Source: Nymphaea colorata
Lineage: Eukaryota > Streptophyta > Magnoliopsida > Nymphaeales > Nymphaeaceae
Direction of reading: 5' to 3'
DNA length: 64,000 nucleotides
Assembly: GCF_008831285.2 (NCBI RefSeq)
Contig: NW_022204507.1
Span: 4,670,174 to 4,734,173 of the forward strand
Positions 20,561 through 33,426 of this stretch are shown piece after piece; within the stretch, counting starts at the first letter, position 1, and every line of letters begins with the position of its first letter. Made by a program: the position numbers and the translations under genes. The notes beneath the pieces were generated by a model. The model was not told where the DNA came from, did not search any database, and saw only the letters and a list, made by a program, of their open reading frames with translations.

Positions 20561-22560
20561 TATATGCCATAATCATTAGTGAAACACTTGGCAACAAAAA
20601 CAATACTAGAGGGAGGGGAGAGAGAGAGAAGAATATGAATACAGAAGCAAGTATTCAGGCATGGAGGCCAGTTCAACAAAAGATGCAGGAAGCGCAAAGG
20701 AGAGTGGAGTGGATAATAATGCCACGGGTCAAAACTAAAACACAAGTGCAGGCGTTCTATCAAGAGAATATGGAGGTCCTAGGCATGGTCAGTGGAGAGC
20801 TGCACTTTTAATCTAAATAGAAAATTTGCTTCAAAGTCGATGGAGTCCACACCAAGTAAACAACAAAGGATTGAGGGAAAAATAGAAGGGGTTGTAGAAG
20901 AAAGGGGGAAGGATAAATCAAAGAGGAGGAGAAGGTGGAAACAATGGATAGAAAGAAGTAATAGATTTCATCAATGATAAGTAGGGAAAGCGAAGACAAC
21001 ACTCAAAGGACAAAAACGAAAGGCTTATGGAGCATACATAGGGAAAGAGCAAATAAGGAACAATAGGGATGAAAGATTGAAGAAATAAGCAAAGAATGGA
21101 CTAAAATGTCCATCCAAGTCAAGGAACAGGCCTATAGACAGAAGATAAGGGAGGGGCTTTGGATGTTAGAATGATAAGAAATGGGAGTGCAAGATAGAGA
21201 GTAATGAGAGAGAAAGAGAGAGGACAAGAAGAAAGGGAGAAGGTCAAGAGCAATCAACAAAGTACGGGACATAGGAGACATGTGCAGGGATGAAACCAAA
21301 GGAGGTAAAACAAAAGTATGGGTTGGGAGAAGGTCGTTCGGAGGTAATTATACCATGAGTGAGCTCACCACTAGAGCACAATGAGGATGACAAAAAATAG
21401 TGCCACCAGATAGGCACCCAAAGAATTTCCATGTGAAACCTAGAGGCGTGAACTAACAAGGAAAGTGCAAGAATCCCTACGGGAGAGATTGACCCTACAG
21501 GGGGAGAGAGGAGGAGCATATCAGAAGCTGGTAGAAAAGGAGCACACCAAACATTGCGTGAGTGATACTAGATAGAAGTAAGACAAACATCACAAATAGA
21601 AGACTAGTTATGGCCACGTTCACCATAGAATGAGGATGCCTCAGATGACCAACGTTGACTCTCTAAGCACCACAGTCACTGGGATGAGTGTTGTGAGTGG
21701 CATCACCAACAGAGAGTGATTGAAAAAAAGTGGTCTCGTCAGGTCAATCCTCGACCACAGTGCCATAAAGGCCTGTTGAAAAGAGTGAAGAAAGGAAAAT
21801 AGGGAGGTACCTTCACGCAATTGCCATAAATAACCTCACAATGGAGAGACTTGACGAAGCTCCAAACATCAACAATAATAAGTACCTGCTGATGGATAGT
21901 GTAAAAAACCTAAAAATGAAGATTAGACTCCACAATGTGCAAAGAAGCAACCAACCATTTAGTGACATAGTAGACACACAATGGGAAAGGGGCAAGCAAA
22001 TGAGAGAGAGAGAGAAGGAGGGATGAATGGCAACATGACCATAGATGGGTCAAAAGATAGCAAAGTTGAATGATGGTGACAACTAGCAATGGCTGGAAAT
22101 AGTATGGTGAGTAGGCACGAACCATAGGCGATTCACTATGGACCAAAGGGCAATGCATGGACAACAACGTGTGAAGGATGATGATGACTGACAACTTGCA
22201 GTGATTAGGCACTTGAGGGTGAAGAGCAGTGACTAGTGAGGCACAATGGTAGGGAGTGGTGAGCGATGGACACAATCAGAGGGCGAGAAAGCGATAAATA
22301 GTAGGGCAAAGGGCATGAGTGGCGGCATATGTAGGACAGCTAGAAGCAAGGCCCTGATGTCAGAGCCAGATGGGCATGCAGTGATGCAATCGAGTGGTAG
22401 AAGCATGAAGGTTGGCCCAACAGCAGCAGTGAAGGGAACTAGGTTGCCTGTAATAAAGGGTAGAGGGGTGAACTATGTCCGTAACAAATAGGGAAAGAGG
22501 CATACTTCAGCTACCAACCATGGCACGAGAGAGAGAAACAAAAAAACCCATAAAAGGGAA
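20560..22560. other. Purine-rich (plus-strand A/G) non-coding tract
   Basis: About 2 kb where the plus strand is strongly enriched in A and G, with many gagaga, gggaga and ggatga words. The long frames here (for example 20509-20811, 22246-22491) reflect lack of T and hence few stops. No domain was recognised. It could be part of a decayed long-LTR element. Confidence 0.4.
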
Positions 22561-23490
22561 ACAAGATATGCTAAAGTTATTATGAAGAAAAATAATATGA
22601 ATAGAGAAATGTTTGTAAGAAATTTGGACCTGCATAATTTAATGCCAAATTTAGATATTACCAAATCCAAATTATCAAATACTTTATGTGCAGAAAATCT
22701 AGCAGTCATGATAACTTTTAATAATAAACTTGGCATAGCTTTGCTTAATTGAATCTCAATAATGAAACCAACACAAGCTCATAAAGTGAACTAAGTTAGG
22801 CCACATAAAAATTTATCTACTACACGAAATAAAAAAAACACACTCAAAGACATTGCATACAAAAAATAAACTGACCTACTGAGTATACATGCACAAGAAC
22901 AGTACTAGTAGGTAGTTAGGAGTCTCATTTTACGAGTAGCTCACTCAGACTTTGCACACTTCTTGATGCACTTACATAAGTGTTAAACCCCTTATTATAT
23001 ATGTGGAGAGTTGATGGAGAGAGGTTCCTATTGTTTGTGATTTACTTTATTATAATGGGTCCCACATAACCCATTGACAAGAACTTTGAACTCTTCACTT
23101 TTCCTTGGAGACGACAATGATGCTTTGCAGCCTTTTTGTACTTGGTTAATGTTTGTAGTCTGAAACATTCTGTTAATAAGTTGGCTATCTAGTCTTCTCT
23201 TGCAATAGGCAGCACTCTTTACTTCTTGATATGAAGTTGAATTGATGATCAGCATACCTGGATTTGGTTCTTGCACTATCATTGATCTTCTTAGGTCTTT
23301 CATATAGTTTCTCAGGTTGTGATGAACTTTAACCTTCTATGTCTTGCTATTGAAGAGTACTTCTTATACTCTATGAATCTGCTCACCCTCCTTTCTTTGA
23401 CTAGTGCTATAGTGTTTGAACTTGTCCTCTTGTTGAATTAGTTCGAGATGTATGGACTTTGAGTCTCTATCATTCATAGTCTCAAACTAT
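22560..23490. other. No gene assigned
   Basis: AT-rich sequence. The minus-strand frame at 23028-23303 may belong to the copia remnant just to the right, in the integrase-RT linker position, but shows no diagnostic motif. Confidence 0.3.
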
Positions 23491-23960
23491 ATTTTATCTT
23501 GAACGCTATTTTCGAAAATTTAAAAATTTGAAAACATTGTTCCTCCAGCTACCAGGATGATGTTTCATCAAAGCTTGCATCAAACATGAATGTGTCATCT
23601 GTTGAGGTCAGCACATTTTAACCTTTTAATTTGAATCATATCCAAACAAAGCTACACCCTTTTTCCTTCTTATTGAATTTAGTTCCTTGTTGTTTGAACA
23701 AAAGTATATAATAAACACAACCAAGTACTCTAAAATAACTTATCAATGGTTTCCTCATATAAAGCATATCATATGAAGACTTGAAGCCTACTATTGGCAT
23801 TCAAGGTTGATTAATTACTTGTATAGATGTTGATACACTCAATCCTAAAGTTTGTGGCATGTTATTTGCATGCAGCATGCTTCGACATACTTCTACTATA
23901 AAGCAGTTCTTTTGTGCAACCACACCCATTTTGCTGGGATGTATTTGCACTTGTAAACTA
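23490..23960 (-). pseudogene. copia integrase fragment
   Basis: The minus strand reads MGVVAQKNCFIVEVCRSMLH, ANNMPQTLGLS...VINQP, a block ending RKPLISYFRVLGCVYYILL, and FDETSSW near 23547. This matches the copia integrase end NGVAERKNRHLxExARSMLxxxxxPxxxW...INRxP...PxxSxxRVFGCxxYV...FDExxSW. The catalytic Glu in AERKN is Gln here (AQKN). Stops and frameshifts are frequent. Sequence to 24310 may be more of the same element but is not recognisable. Confidence 0.6.
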
Positions 23961-24449
23961 ACATCAAATACTATATTTCCCCATATATACTATGAACACG
24001 CCACATGTGCATTCTCTAGTATTATTGGCTCGTAAACACCAAATCTTTAAACAAAATTTATTCTTTAGCATTTGATGGAGCATAAATTTTCTAATGATTC
24101 CTATATTTCTTTTATAAGATAGACCCATGATAACATATTTTATAGCTCATGTTGATGGGTACAATACATTTCCAAATGTATCTACATGCAAAGATTAAAT
24201 GTTCCTTTGGCTCAATACCATGAGTCCTTATATTGTCATATGTGTGCATTTCCATACTTGCATTGTAGGCACATTCTATTTGTCTGTACCTTAATCTCTG
24301 ACAAGCCATCAACTACCCTTTATTAGACAACTCCCTAAGTTATTGGTATCCAACATGAGTGAGCCTCTCATATTAGATATCTGAGTATCATGTTTCATTA
24401 TTTTGTTAATATATGTTCTATATGTTTATCAAACCTATACTAACTGAAC

Positions 24450-24654
24450 TGTTCTTCATTCAAATAAGGGGTGTATTTTAAGTTTACATATCAATAAAGC
24501 TTTCATGTTTTTTTTGGCCGAACACAACATAACTAATGACCTATATTTAAGATGTTCTTCTTTCAAATAATGAGTGCATTTTACGTTTACATATCAATAA
24601 AGATTTTATGGTTTTTTTGGGCTGAACGCAACATAACTAATGACCTATATTTAA
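24450..24654. repeat. Tandem duplication, ~102-bp unit, two copies
   Basis: Copies at 24450-24551 and 24552-24654 share gttcttc.ttcaaataa, gtttacatatcaataaag and cataactaatgacctatatt. A few substitutions separate them. Non-coding. Confidence 0.9.
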
Positions 24655-26339
24655 GGGAGGTGGTCAGGAATACAATAATAGTTAATAGAGCCTAATCCAT
24701 CATAAGGTGAATACATATTAGGTAAGACCATTAAAGGCTAGATATTAGTTGGTATGGATCACAAGGGATGTCAAAAACCTTAAAAGTGGAGAGGTATCAG
24801 AGGAATCAAATTACCCAAAGAATTTTTTGTTTTTTGTTTATAGCATGTCAAGGAAGACTTCTCATCTTCAACATATTGAAGAAATTGCAAATACTACTTT
24901 CCGACAAATACCCTCTATGCCTTCCAAGGAGGAATCTAATCACTGCATAGTGGTGGGATGTAAAGTGGTAAAATATGTATGGCACAATATTGTAAATAAA
25001 TTCAATAAAATGAGAGTTACATGGATCTAGCTCAGCCAATAATTTCAGTTATCGTGCAATGGTAAGCTTGAGTGCAACTAGATTAGGAAATATGAAAAGA
25101 AATACTAATTGCTTTGTTTTCAAATCATCTTCTAGAAAGTGTGGTTGTATGGAAATAAAGTTGTGACCTATTGTATGGATTCCATCAAAAGCATGAAGTG
25201 GAAGCAAGGGGATAGAATGAAACTGAATTTCTGACTTATGATAGTTATCATGTGTGAGGATAATGACAAAAAAAAGAATGATGCTAATACTTTGCAGGTT
25301 CTGTCAGTTATGAGAAAGGGATATGTGAAGAATGTAACCAAAGATGGAAATGGCAAGCATCGAAAATGAAAGGAGGAGATAAGGAGAAACTCTACCAGCA
25401 ATAATGATAACAAAAGAGATAAAGAAATTCACCATCAGAATAGCAACTTTTATCTTTTCATGAAATCTAATGTAAATGGATAGGTGTACCTGATATAGAT
25501 AAAGACCTCAGCAACATTGGCATGTATCTTGCGAGACGCATCCTTTACTTTTGTAAGCAAGTTACCTAAAGGCATACTAATCCATTGAGCATTGGAGCAT
25601 TGAAACATTCATCATAAATGTAGGCTCTACAATCAAGTCACATCAAAATTGGTGTTTTTGTTGTGTGTTTTTATTCTTTTTTCTCCTTGTCACATTCTTT
25701 CCATATCTTAGTAGTGATGGCAGTTTATAAAGAAGCCTTGTAGTGGGAGAGGAAATCAGATGCTGAAGGTTAGAAGTTAGAACCAAGCTAAAATGGACCT
25801 CCTTAATACTTAGCTACCAAAAATGATAGCATAAGTGGTAGCAGGAAGATTGTCTCCAACTGTACTAGTTGGAAAAGGCATATTAGAAACTACAACTTTA
25901 AGAGAAGAAACTTCTAGATTGATGGAGTGGATTTGAGGACAATATTTGCAGAACAGAGGCTCTAAATATATTCCCTACAAGAAATGCAGGTATAATTCTT
26001 TATATGGCAGAGTAGACGGAAGAACTGATACAGGTTAATGCTCTTGAAGATCTATTTTTATGTTTCTTGTATAGGGTTTCTCTTCTTTTAATCAGTTTGG
26101 AACGCCAACGTATAGAAGCTTGGTTTTGTCTTTGGAAGTTGTTGTGCTTTGCATCCCTTGCCTTTGTTGTGTATATACTATTTTTCTAAAATAAAGGTTG
26201 GGAACTTACCTCCTACCAAATTGCTAATGAAAGTGAATTGCTATTTCTTACAAATAACAACAAAGTTAGCTTAGGACCTGGTTCATACCCATGGCAATGG
26301 CCATGCCTATGAATAAGGGGACCAGATAAATTTATAATG

Positions 26340-26340
<1 letters not shown>
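24655..26340. other. No gene assigned
   Basis: The frame at 24749-25030 (plus, 93 codons) shows no known motif. The tract near 26060-26200 ends in a T-rich stretch with an aataaagg signal and could be a 3' end of a transcribed element, but no coding evidence supports this. Confidence 0.3.
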
Positions 26341-26382
<42 letters not shown>

Positions 26383-26392
26383 TAAATTTTAT
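26341..26392. repeat. (TA)n microsatellite
   Basis: About 17 TA units, then a short imperfect continuation. Confidence 0.93.
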
Positions 26393-26505
26393 GTGAGCTT
26401 TTATTTTCCATCGTAATGTATTCACTAAATCGATGGGTTGGAGAGTGGCAAAGGTGGGTGGGGATGATCACTGTCATCGTGAAAACTGGTTGTCATATGT
26501 GCATG

Positions 26506-26990
26506 CACTACAAAGAAAGATGGTTTTATCGACGCATGGAAAATATAACATCGGTGAATGTCAACTTTTTATCCACGTCCACAGAGACATGTCGGTTAAA
26601 ATTTCTCATCACCGACATGTGGATATACTACGTCATTGAAGTTCAATCTGTCGGTCAAAGTGAAGAAAACTACTCATCTTTATTGACGCATTACAGTTTC
26701 AGTATTGTGGATAGCCAACTTTTTTTAGGTTGGCTATTAGTGACATTCAGTTGTGCGCGTCAGTAAAAACTTATTATCACCGACGCATGAGTCTATCCAT
26801 GTCACTGAATATTTGGCATGAAACTAGTTTCAGCGATGCAAATACTGGGCATCGCTGAAATTCGACTTTGATCGATGTGTTCACTGCTGACAGGAGGGAA
26901 GCTTATTTTCACCGACGCATCAGCGGCATCGGTGATGATTACTGCGTTAACATTACTGATGTTTTTAAGTAATGCCTTTACTGACATTGT
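26506..26990 (+). mobile_element. CACTA (En/Spm) transposon end with subterminal repeats
   Basis: CACTACAAAGAAAGATGG at 26506 matches the CACTA terminal inverted repeat (CACTACAAGAAA...). The next 480 bp hold at least six copies, in both orientations, of a motif near tcaccgacgcat / atgcgtcggtga: about 26527, 26551, 26610, 26690, 26776, 26908 and 26928. A perfect 12-bp inverted pair lies at 26828-26839 and 26849-26860. Such subterminal arrays are transposase binding sites in CACTA elements. The opposite end (expected ...TTTGTAGTG) was not found nearby. Confidence 0.75.
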
Positions 26991-29900
26991 CCATCCACCA
27001 ATATAGGTGGTCCCGACTTATTTCCTCCTTTCACACCCTTCTTTTATTTCCTTCTTCTTCTCTATTTTCTTTTTTCTTCCCTATTCTTCCCACTAGTGAT
27101 TTTCTAACGAGCTCTTCTTCCTCATCATGTTTTTAGATTGCTTGAAGATTGAAAAGGTTGGTTCCTCAATCTCCTATCATTTTTTCTATTTTTATATGAT
27201 CTGAAATTAAAATATGCTTGTAAGATATATATCCAAATTTTTCGGTGAGATCTTGCCGTTTTTCGGTAGTGTTTGGCGTGAAATTTTGGAAGAATGTTTG
27301 TTGACCTTAGTACCTTCAATTTGATATATTAATTACAAAAAATGTCCACACAATCACAAAACCCTCAATTTATCCCAATTTTTGTGATCGCCGGAGTTCG
27401 ACACATTGTGGCCAGATTTCGGTCAAGCTTGGATCATGTTTAATTCCAAAGTACACATATACTTATTTGCATAATATTATTTTGATTGGTAGACATTTAA
27501 ATGTTTCTGGTCCCTAACCTTTTTAACCACCCACTAAACATTTGACAATTGTTTAAACGAGTGAAAAGTAATATTTTTCTTGAACTGCATGGATTCTTGC
27601 ATCATTTATGAATTGTGTAGTAAGTTATAATGTTGTACGGTTCAAGGAATCTTTTTGTTTTTTGAGTTAGGAATAAGATGATATTTAGGTTGCATATATA
27701 CTAAAGGCATTGTTTTTTCATGCTGTTTGAAAGATGTAGAATTATCCAAATAACATGTTTTGGTATCTCATCAACCATATTGGGGGCAGACAACTTCCAC
27801 AACTATACTGCCGATGAAGGCAGCAGATATCCCATCAGAGTTCACCCTATCCCCCTGAACATGGACATCAAATGTTTGGTGATCATGGAGAAGTTAGAGG
27901 CATCGAAAGAGATCCTTTCCATGATGAAACGATAGTAGTTTCTATGCTATCAATGGCAACGATGTGTCAAAAATAACTACTGCCGAATGTTGATAGAGAA
28001 TCCTTCTCTCTCTCTCTCTTTCGCTCACACAGAGAGAGAGAGAGTGAGAGAGAGAGAGAGACAGATGAGAACACCTAGACATGGCATTTCTTAGTGGAAA
28101 GCCACTGTCTACATGTCATGGATGGGCCCATAGACTTGGACCCCATCTCTTTGAGTTTTATCCATGAGAGGGACCTCAAAGAGCATGAGATCACCATTGA
28201 GGACAGATGGAGGTCCCCAAGGAGTACAAGGTCTTTATGTTCGTGATGAAGGATAGGGCATGTGAAGCTGCGGATTACATGATGCTGAAGCACAAGAAGA
28301 GTCCATCCTGTGCTTGCTGACCCTCTCCACGATACTGTGCTTGTCCCTGGCCTTGTGTTTCTAATTTCTTTTTGATTTTTTCTGAAGGTAATTATGTATG
28401 TTACTTTGCCTATGCCAGGTCCTGGAAAATATTTCCAGAACCGATTGAGATAAACAAAGCAATTGATACAGGCTCAGGGTTAGTATGACAGTGAAGCTTT
28501 TGTTTTGTAATACTAATGTAACATATTTATGTATGAAAAACTGGAGACATTTCCTATTAAAACACCAATGAAGAGTTGTGTACCCATTAAAGAAGCTCAT
28601 CTGCAACTAGAAACCTATTAAAGTTGCTTAAATAAATTATTTCTTTTGGAAAGGTGTCTTAAAATGTGGGGCAAAAGTAAACGACCTTCATCTCTCCAAT
28701 GATTTGCATGTGCCATGTTTAGGATGATATTGTTTCACGTTTGTGTTGTTTAGATTGACTAACTTGACAATTTTTTTTATGCTAAAGTGATCGGTAAGGT
28801 AAACTATCAAATGTTCATGTGCCTCATTTTCTATCAGTGACATGCATTATTTGATTCTTTCATATTTATCTTATCAGATTGGGACCAAAATTGAAGATTT
28901 TCAGTGCTTTTGGTTGATGGTCTAAGTGCTAGAGCATCATAACCTGGACCAATACAATACAAAGATGGTAAGGACTGCTTTTTCTGATTCATTTATGCTG
29001 TAGATTCTATTCGTACAGTTAAATGTGGCATCTATGCTTTATTTTAATCAAGGTAAAATTAGGTCAAATTTCGCAAGTTGAAAAAGAGAATGAACCAGAA
29101 AACCAAAACACCAGTACATAAATTGAAAGACATAATCTCACTTCCTTTCCTGAAATGAATGCCACATGAACTTACAGAAAGTAGTGTTGTTACAGACTGA
29201 ACTGCAGGTTTAAATTTTGCAGTTCCAACTTGGTGTCAGCATTAATTAAGTACTGTGTTTGATATTCTCTCTCTCTTTTAGATGAGCATGAGAAAGCCTG
29301 CTATAGTTGAACACAATGTTTATTATCTCTTCTTTGTTGGTTTTCTGCAAGACTACAAGGTGCTACATTTTCAGCCCATCAGCAGCAACTTGGTGTCACA
29401 ATTTTCATTGCATATGCGGTTAATGGGCTAATATATGTCTCTACCACTGGTACTTCTATTGTTACATTTTGGAAATTACAACATGAAGATGAAAGTATTT
29501 TCTTAGGTGCCTAACTAGGAAGTAGATGTGAGAAAATATATGATTTCAAGAAATGGAAATGATGGGAAGAACTTGGAAATGAAATCGGAAGTTGGCAAAG
29601 AGGAAATTGAAGGAGAATTAAATCTTTATATAACTAAATGATACATTGATTGAACTGTGAAAATCAGTCTTTTTTACTCTTACTGTTGAGATTGAATAGT
29701 AGCACATGCAACTCACACACACACTCTCTCTCTCTCTCTGTGTCTCTGTAAAACATCAGAATAACCTAGTGAGGGAGCCCAACAACCTAGACCTAATGAT
29801 GCTAATGCCCTTGACCGGTCAAAAATGAATTTTCAAGCTGCTGGAATGATCATACCAATGATTGCCCACACCATGCACAACTTAATCCAGGCAGGTCTAA

Positions 29901-30670
29901 TATCATACCAAAAAGGGACACCTTGTCATTTGTTGCTTTTCCTAGTTTCTGTCCTAGTTGCTTCTTAAATTTGTAACGAGTAATTAAGCTATATTTTGAC
30001 CTAGTTGTTTAATTTTCTTTCCCCGCTCTCTTGGTGATAGCCATTTCAGATCAGATACACAGCATGTCTTCATCTTGTTCAAGAAAGCACATTTTGTTTG
30101 CAACAGGTCTACATCCATGGCTTTCCTTATGGCCTCATGTTGGATAGTAGTTATGTACTGATACTTTTGTGACCATAATTATTTTATCATCTTGTCCACT
30201 TTATGAATCAAGAGCTTCAAGCCCCTTGTTTGATTTCTCCACTACTTCCTGTACAGTAACGATGTTTTGAAACTGTGCATCATGGATCATTTGTCTGTCT
30301 GAGTCAGCTTAGGTTGGTCATTTCTACTAGTCGAAGCTTAGGTTGGTCATTTCTACTAGACGAACCAGTTCATAAACCAATAGCACATAACAGGTGAAAT
30401 GTTCTACGTTATATATCCATGACTTTGCGTTTCAGTCTTCGAAGTGACCTTTTCTGAATATTTGGCTCACCAAATGTTTGTTTTGAAACAGATGACCTCA
30501 AAGGATCTTAAACAACAGCTTTTCATCAGGTTTTAGAATTGCAGCCACATCATGGCACGTCATGTGCAGAGGTTTAGAATCAATGGTATTCATGAGGATT
30601 AATTGCAAAAGAAAAAATTGTCATTGTATTTTTTGTTATGTAACAATGTTCATAATAAAAGATTCCATTT
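26991..30670. other. Unassigned interval with short coding-like pieces
   Basis: No family was recognised. Pieces with protein-like composition on the plus strand are 27775-27935 (DNFHNYTADEGSRYPIRV), 28120-28200 (GPIDLDPISLSFIHERDL) and 28200-28320 (MEVPKEYKVFMFVMKDRACE), separated by shifts and stops. They lie downstream of the CACTA end at 26506, so they might be captured host exons inside that transposon, which is speculative. The rest is AT-rich and non-coding. Confidence 0.3.
27999..28062. repeat. (CT)n facing (GA)n, potential hairpin
   Basis: A run of CT units is followed after about 15 nt by a run of GA units, so the two halves are complementary. Confidence 0.9.
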
Positions 30671-30675
30671 TCATG

Positions 30676-30762
30676 ATAACTCTCTCTGTCTATCTGTCTG
30701 TGGTCTATCTGTCTGTCTGTCTGTCTGTCTCTCTATATATATGTGTGTGTGTGTGTGTATAT
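30676..30762. repeat. Compound microsatellite (CTGT)n(CT)n(TA)n(TG)n
   Basis: Four adjoining simple-repeat types. It explains the Cys/Val/Leu-rich frames on both strands here. Confidence 0.95.
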
Positions 30763-30779
30763 AATGCTCAAACAACCAA

Positions 30780-30985
30780 ACAACCACAGTAAATACCGTG
30801 GCTAATGGTCCAGCCAAGCATCGCTGATGATCGTAATGGCTACAGTTTAAACCATGGCAAAAAACAAGCAGCCACAAGGGATATCCCTAAGCCAATGTAG
30901 TTAACTACAAAAGTTTTGACTGTGCGTGGAAGTACTGTGATCAATTTGCCACAGTTAGAGCTGTGGCCAATGACATACTTTGTTG
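30780..30985. repeat. Cluster of degenerate short palindromic repeats
   Basis: A motif near ccacagt-(6 nt)-accgtggcyaatg occurs at about 30785, 30843 (degenerate) and 30951. The last contains a perfect 7-bp inverted pair gccacag...ctgtggc. The pattern resembles subterminal repeats of a CACTA-type element, but no terminal CACTA is adjacent. Confidence 0.5.
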
Positions 30986-33421
30986 TTGTCATCTCTCTTT
31001 GTTAATACTATTGGTTGCCAAAAGATGGTTAAAACTTAACAATTCATAACTAAAATGAGCATACATAGTTGAACTAAAGCTGCCATAAATTGTCGTTGCA
31101 CCAATAAGCAAACATTAATGTGGATGTGGTAAATGTTTTTTAGCAAATAATTTTAAGATTTTAGCCATATGGCAACATTCGATACGAAATCGTGACATAT
31201 ACAGATGTGTAGAATATAAATCCTACAATAAATGAAATCAGTTGCTTCACAATGTACAGAATTAGAGGAAGTTATCATAACTTTACTTGTACATACTTAA
31301 TTCGATGGATTTTTTTTTTCACGCATGCATATGGAGTTAGACAAACAACCTCATCTTGAAATGAGGTTGGATTTGCAAGAGAATTTCAGCACTGACAGCC
31401 CAAGAAGCCATGTGTTCCCTGAAGTGCTGTCCACATTGGATTGTATGAATATACATGTTTGTGAAAGAGATTTATCTTTTGATCCAGCAATGTTGTTTAA
31501 GAATTTATCTCTTGATCCATGCAAGGGTTTGTGTTTTAAATGAAATGTAAATCCTTCCAAGGAGGCTTTCTCTCTACTGAATAATAAACTGGAGGAGGGA
31601 GCTGGAGCCTCACGTCAGACCCGTAATGCGAGTGGATGACAGGTCTGGGCTTGTGTGAAATAGTAGTGACACGCCTCACTATTTAAGGCAGGTTGAGGAT
31701 TTGTTTTGAATTTGTTTGTCAGCTTGTAATTCTTTCTCATTCGTTCTGAATAAAAGAGAAGGGAGCCCTCACCTGTAACAGGCTTTAAGGTACATAAGAG
31801 AAATAGATACTTGGTGGCAGATAGAAATTAGACCTAACCAATGATCCAGACAGCAAGTACCTTGTTCAAAGATTGGTAGTAGCTCGTAGCGGTGGCTAAA
31901 AACAGTGATGGATGTTGTGCTTCTGTAGATTTCCAAATATTATTATAGAACTCAGTCATGGTGTGCAGAGGATCCTTTGCACTACATTTCTGAGTGGAAG
32001 CTTTTGGATGCAGGTCCAATCTGCTTAATTGGTGGTCCGATGGTGTGGTGATGAGAAATGAAATGAACTTAAAATCCTGCTGCAATCACGGATACGGGTA
32101 TTCCTTACTGGAAATCGAAGGCAGTAATGCAATTTTCATTAGGTTGTAACCTTTCTACTGAGGTCTTGCCTTCTTAGCGAGTGCTCAGGAAATAGTATGG
32201 TCAAGATTTGGGAGTCTCATCACTGAGTTCTTTTGTTTGTTTCAAACCCAGCACCTTCTTTGTAGGCTTATTTGCAGGCTAGGCTTGGGGTGCTTGTTTG
32301 TTCCTGTTTCATAGTTCTATTTTCTTTTAATAAAAGGGGAGGAGGTCCCATATCCCCGCCAGGTTTTCATTTGAAAAGAGAAGGGAGCCCTCTCTCCCAG
32401 CAGCCTTGCATCGGATATGATATCAATATGTTTATAAATTAAGAATTGGCCATGATACTTTCAGTGGTTTCTATCGCTTCCTTATGCTGTATACCTTGTT
32501 CCTGACAAAAACGATACTTTGGTGAAGAACTGGAAACCATTTCGCCAAAGTAAATGAAAACACCAAGGTATAAAAATATCGGTGGTTGCCACACATGTTC
32601 TTAGTCATATGGTTTCAGAGATTGGATCTCTAACGCTCAAAAAACTAACTAATTGACTCTTTCTCCGTCTCTATCTATTTATAGCAATGAAGCAGGAGGC
32701 ATCTCTACATCTTTTCATGCACGTCGAAGAAAGCAAAGTTGGGTAATCAGTGAGGAACTATTTAAAAAATGCAAGATGGCCCCGATGCGATCAAGTCAGA
32801 AAATCAATTCATGTCCTATAATTTAAACTCCAGGTGTCTAATTAATCAAAAGAAAATAAAAGCAGATCATTGAGCTGGTGGGAGAAGCCAAACGTGGGAA
32901 ATTTACCTTGCTTCTTTTGATGATGTTGAGAAAACGTGCTCCATGAATTTACCTTCTCTCGGTAGATGTATGCTTTTGTAAAATGCCATTAATTGGTAGT
33001 GGCGAGCAGTAGATCGAATTGGCGGCACCAAAGAATTGTGCTGCCAGGACACAACGCAAAATGAAAACTGAGGAGACGCACCCATTCATACGACCTGAGA
33101 AGAAGATTTTCTTTTAATCTTTTCACTGTAGGGCAGAAGTCCAGCCAATTTTGTCGTCGCAGCATTTGCAATGTGAATGCCTTTTATTACGAATTCTCTT
33201 CCTCTCAACGATCCAAATAAAATTGTCGTGCAAAGAAGGTGATCCATCGCTCAAGTGGCTTATTCAATCTTTCGGACAGTGGCAAGCAAAAAATGGCTGG
33301 CTTAGAGTCAGTAATACTTCAAATTTTAGACCATTAATTAGCGGGCACTAATACGTAAATACAAATATAGCTATGAGAAAATTAAACATATAATATGCGC
33401 AGCCTCAGCCAATGCTTCTAG
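30986..33421. other. No gene assigned
   Basis: A phrase aaaagagaagggagccctc occurs at about 31751 and again at 32376, each near an AATAAA-like signal. This suggests two related 3' ends of a transcribed repeat (non-LTR or LTR), unproven. Frames at 31325-31543, 31834-32085 and 32903-33171 show no known motif. Confidence 0.35.
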
Positions 33422-33426
33422 ATAAT

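Noticed and set aside
20509-20811. 100-codon basic, coiled-coil-like frame
   Set aside because: It falls in the purine-rich tract; lack of T explains the open frame and the Lys/Glu/Arg composition.
30562-30877. Frames rich in Val/Cys and Thr/Asp/Arg on opposite strands
   Set aside because: Generated by the compound (CTGT)n/(TG)n microsatellite.
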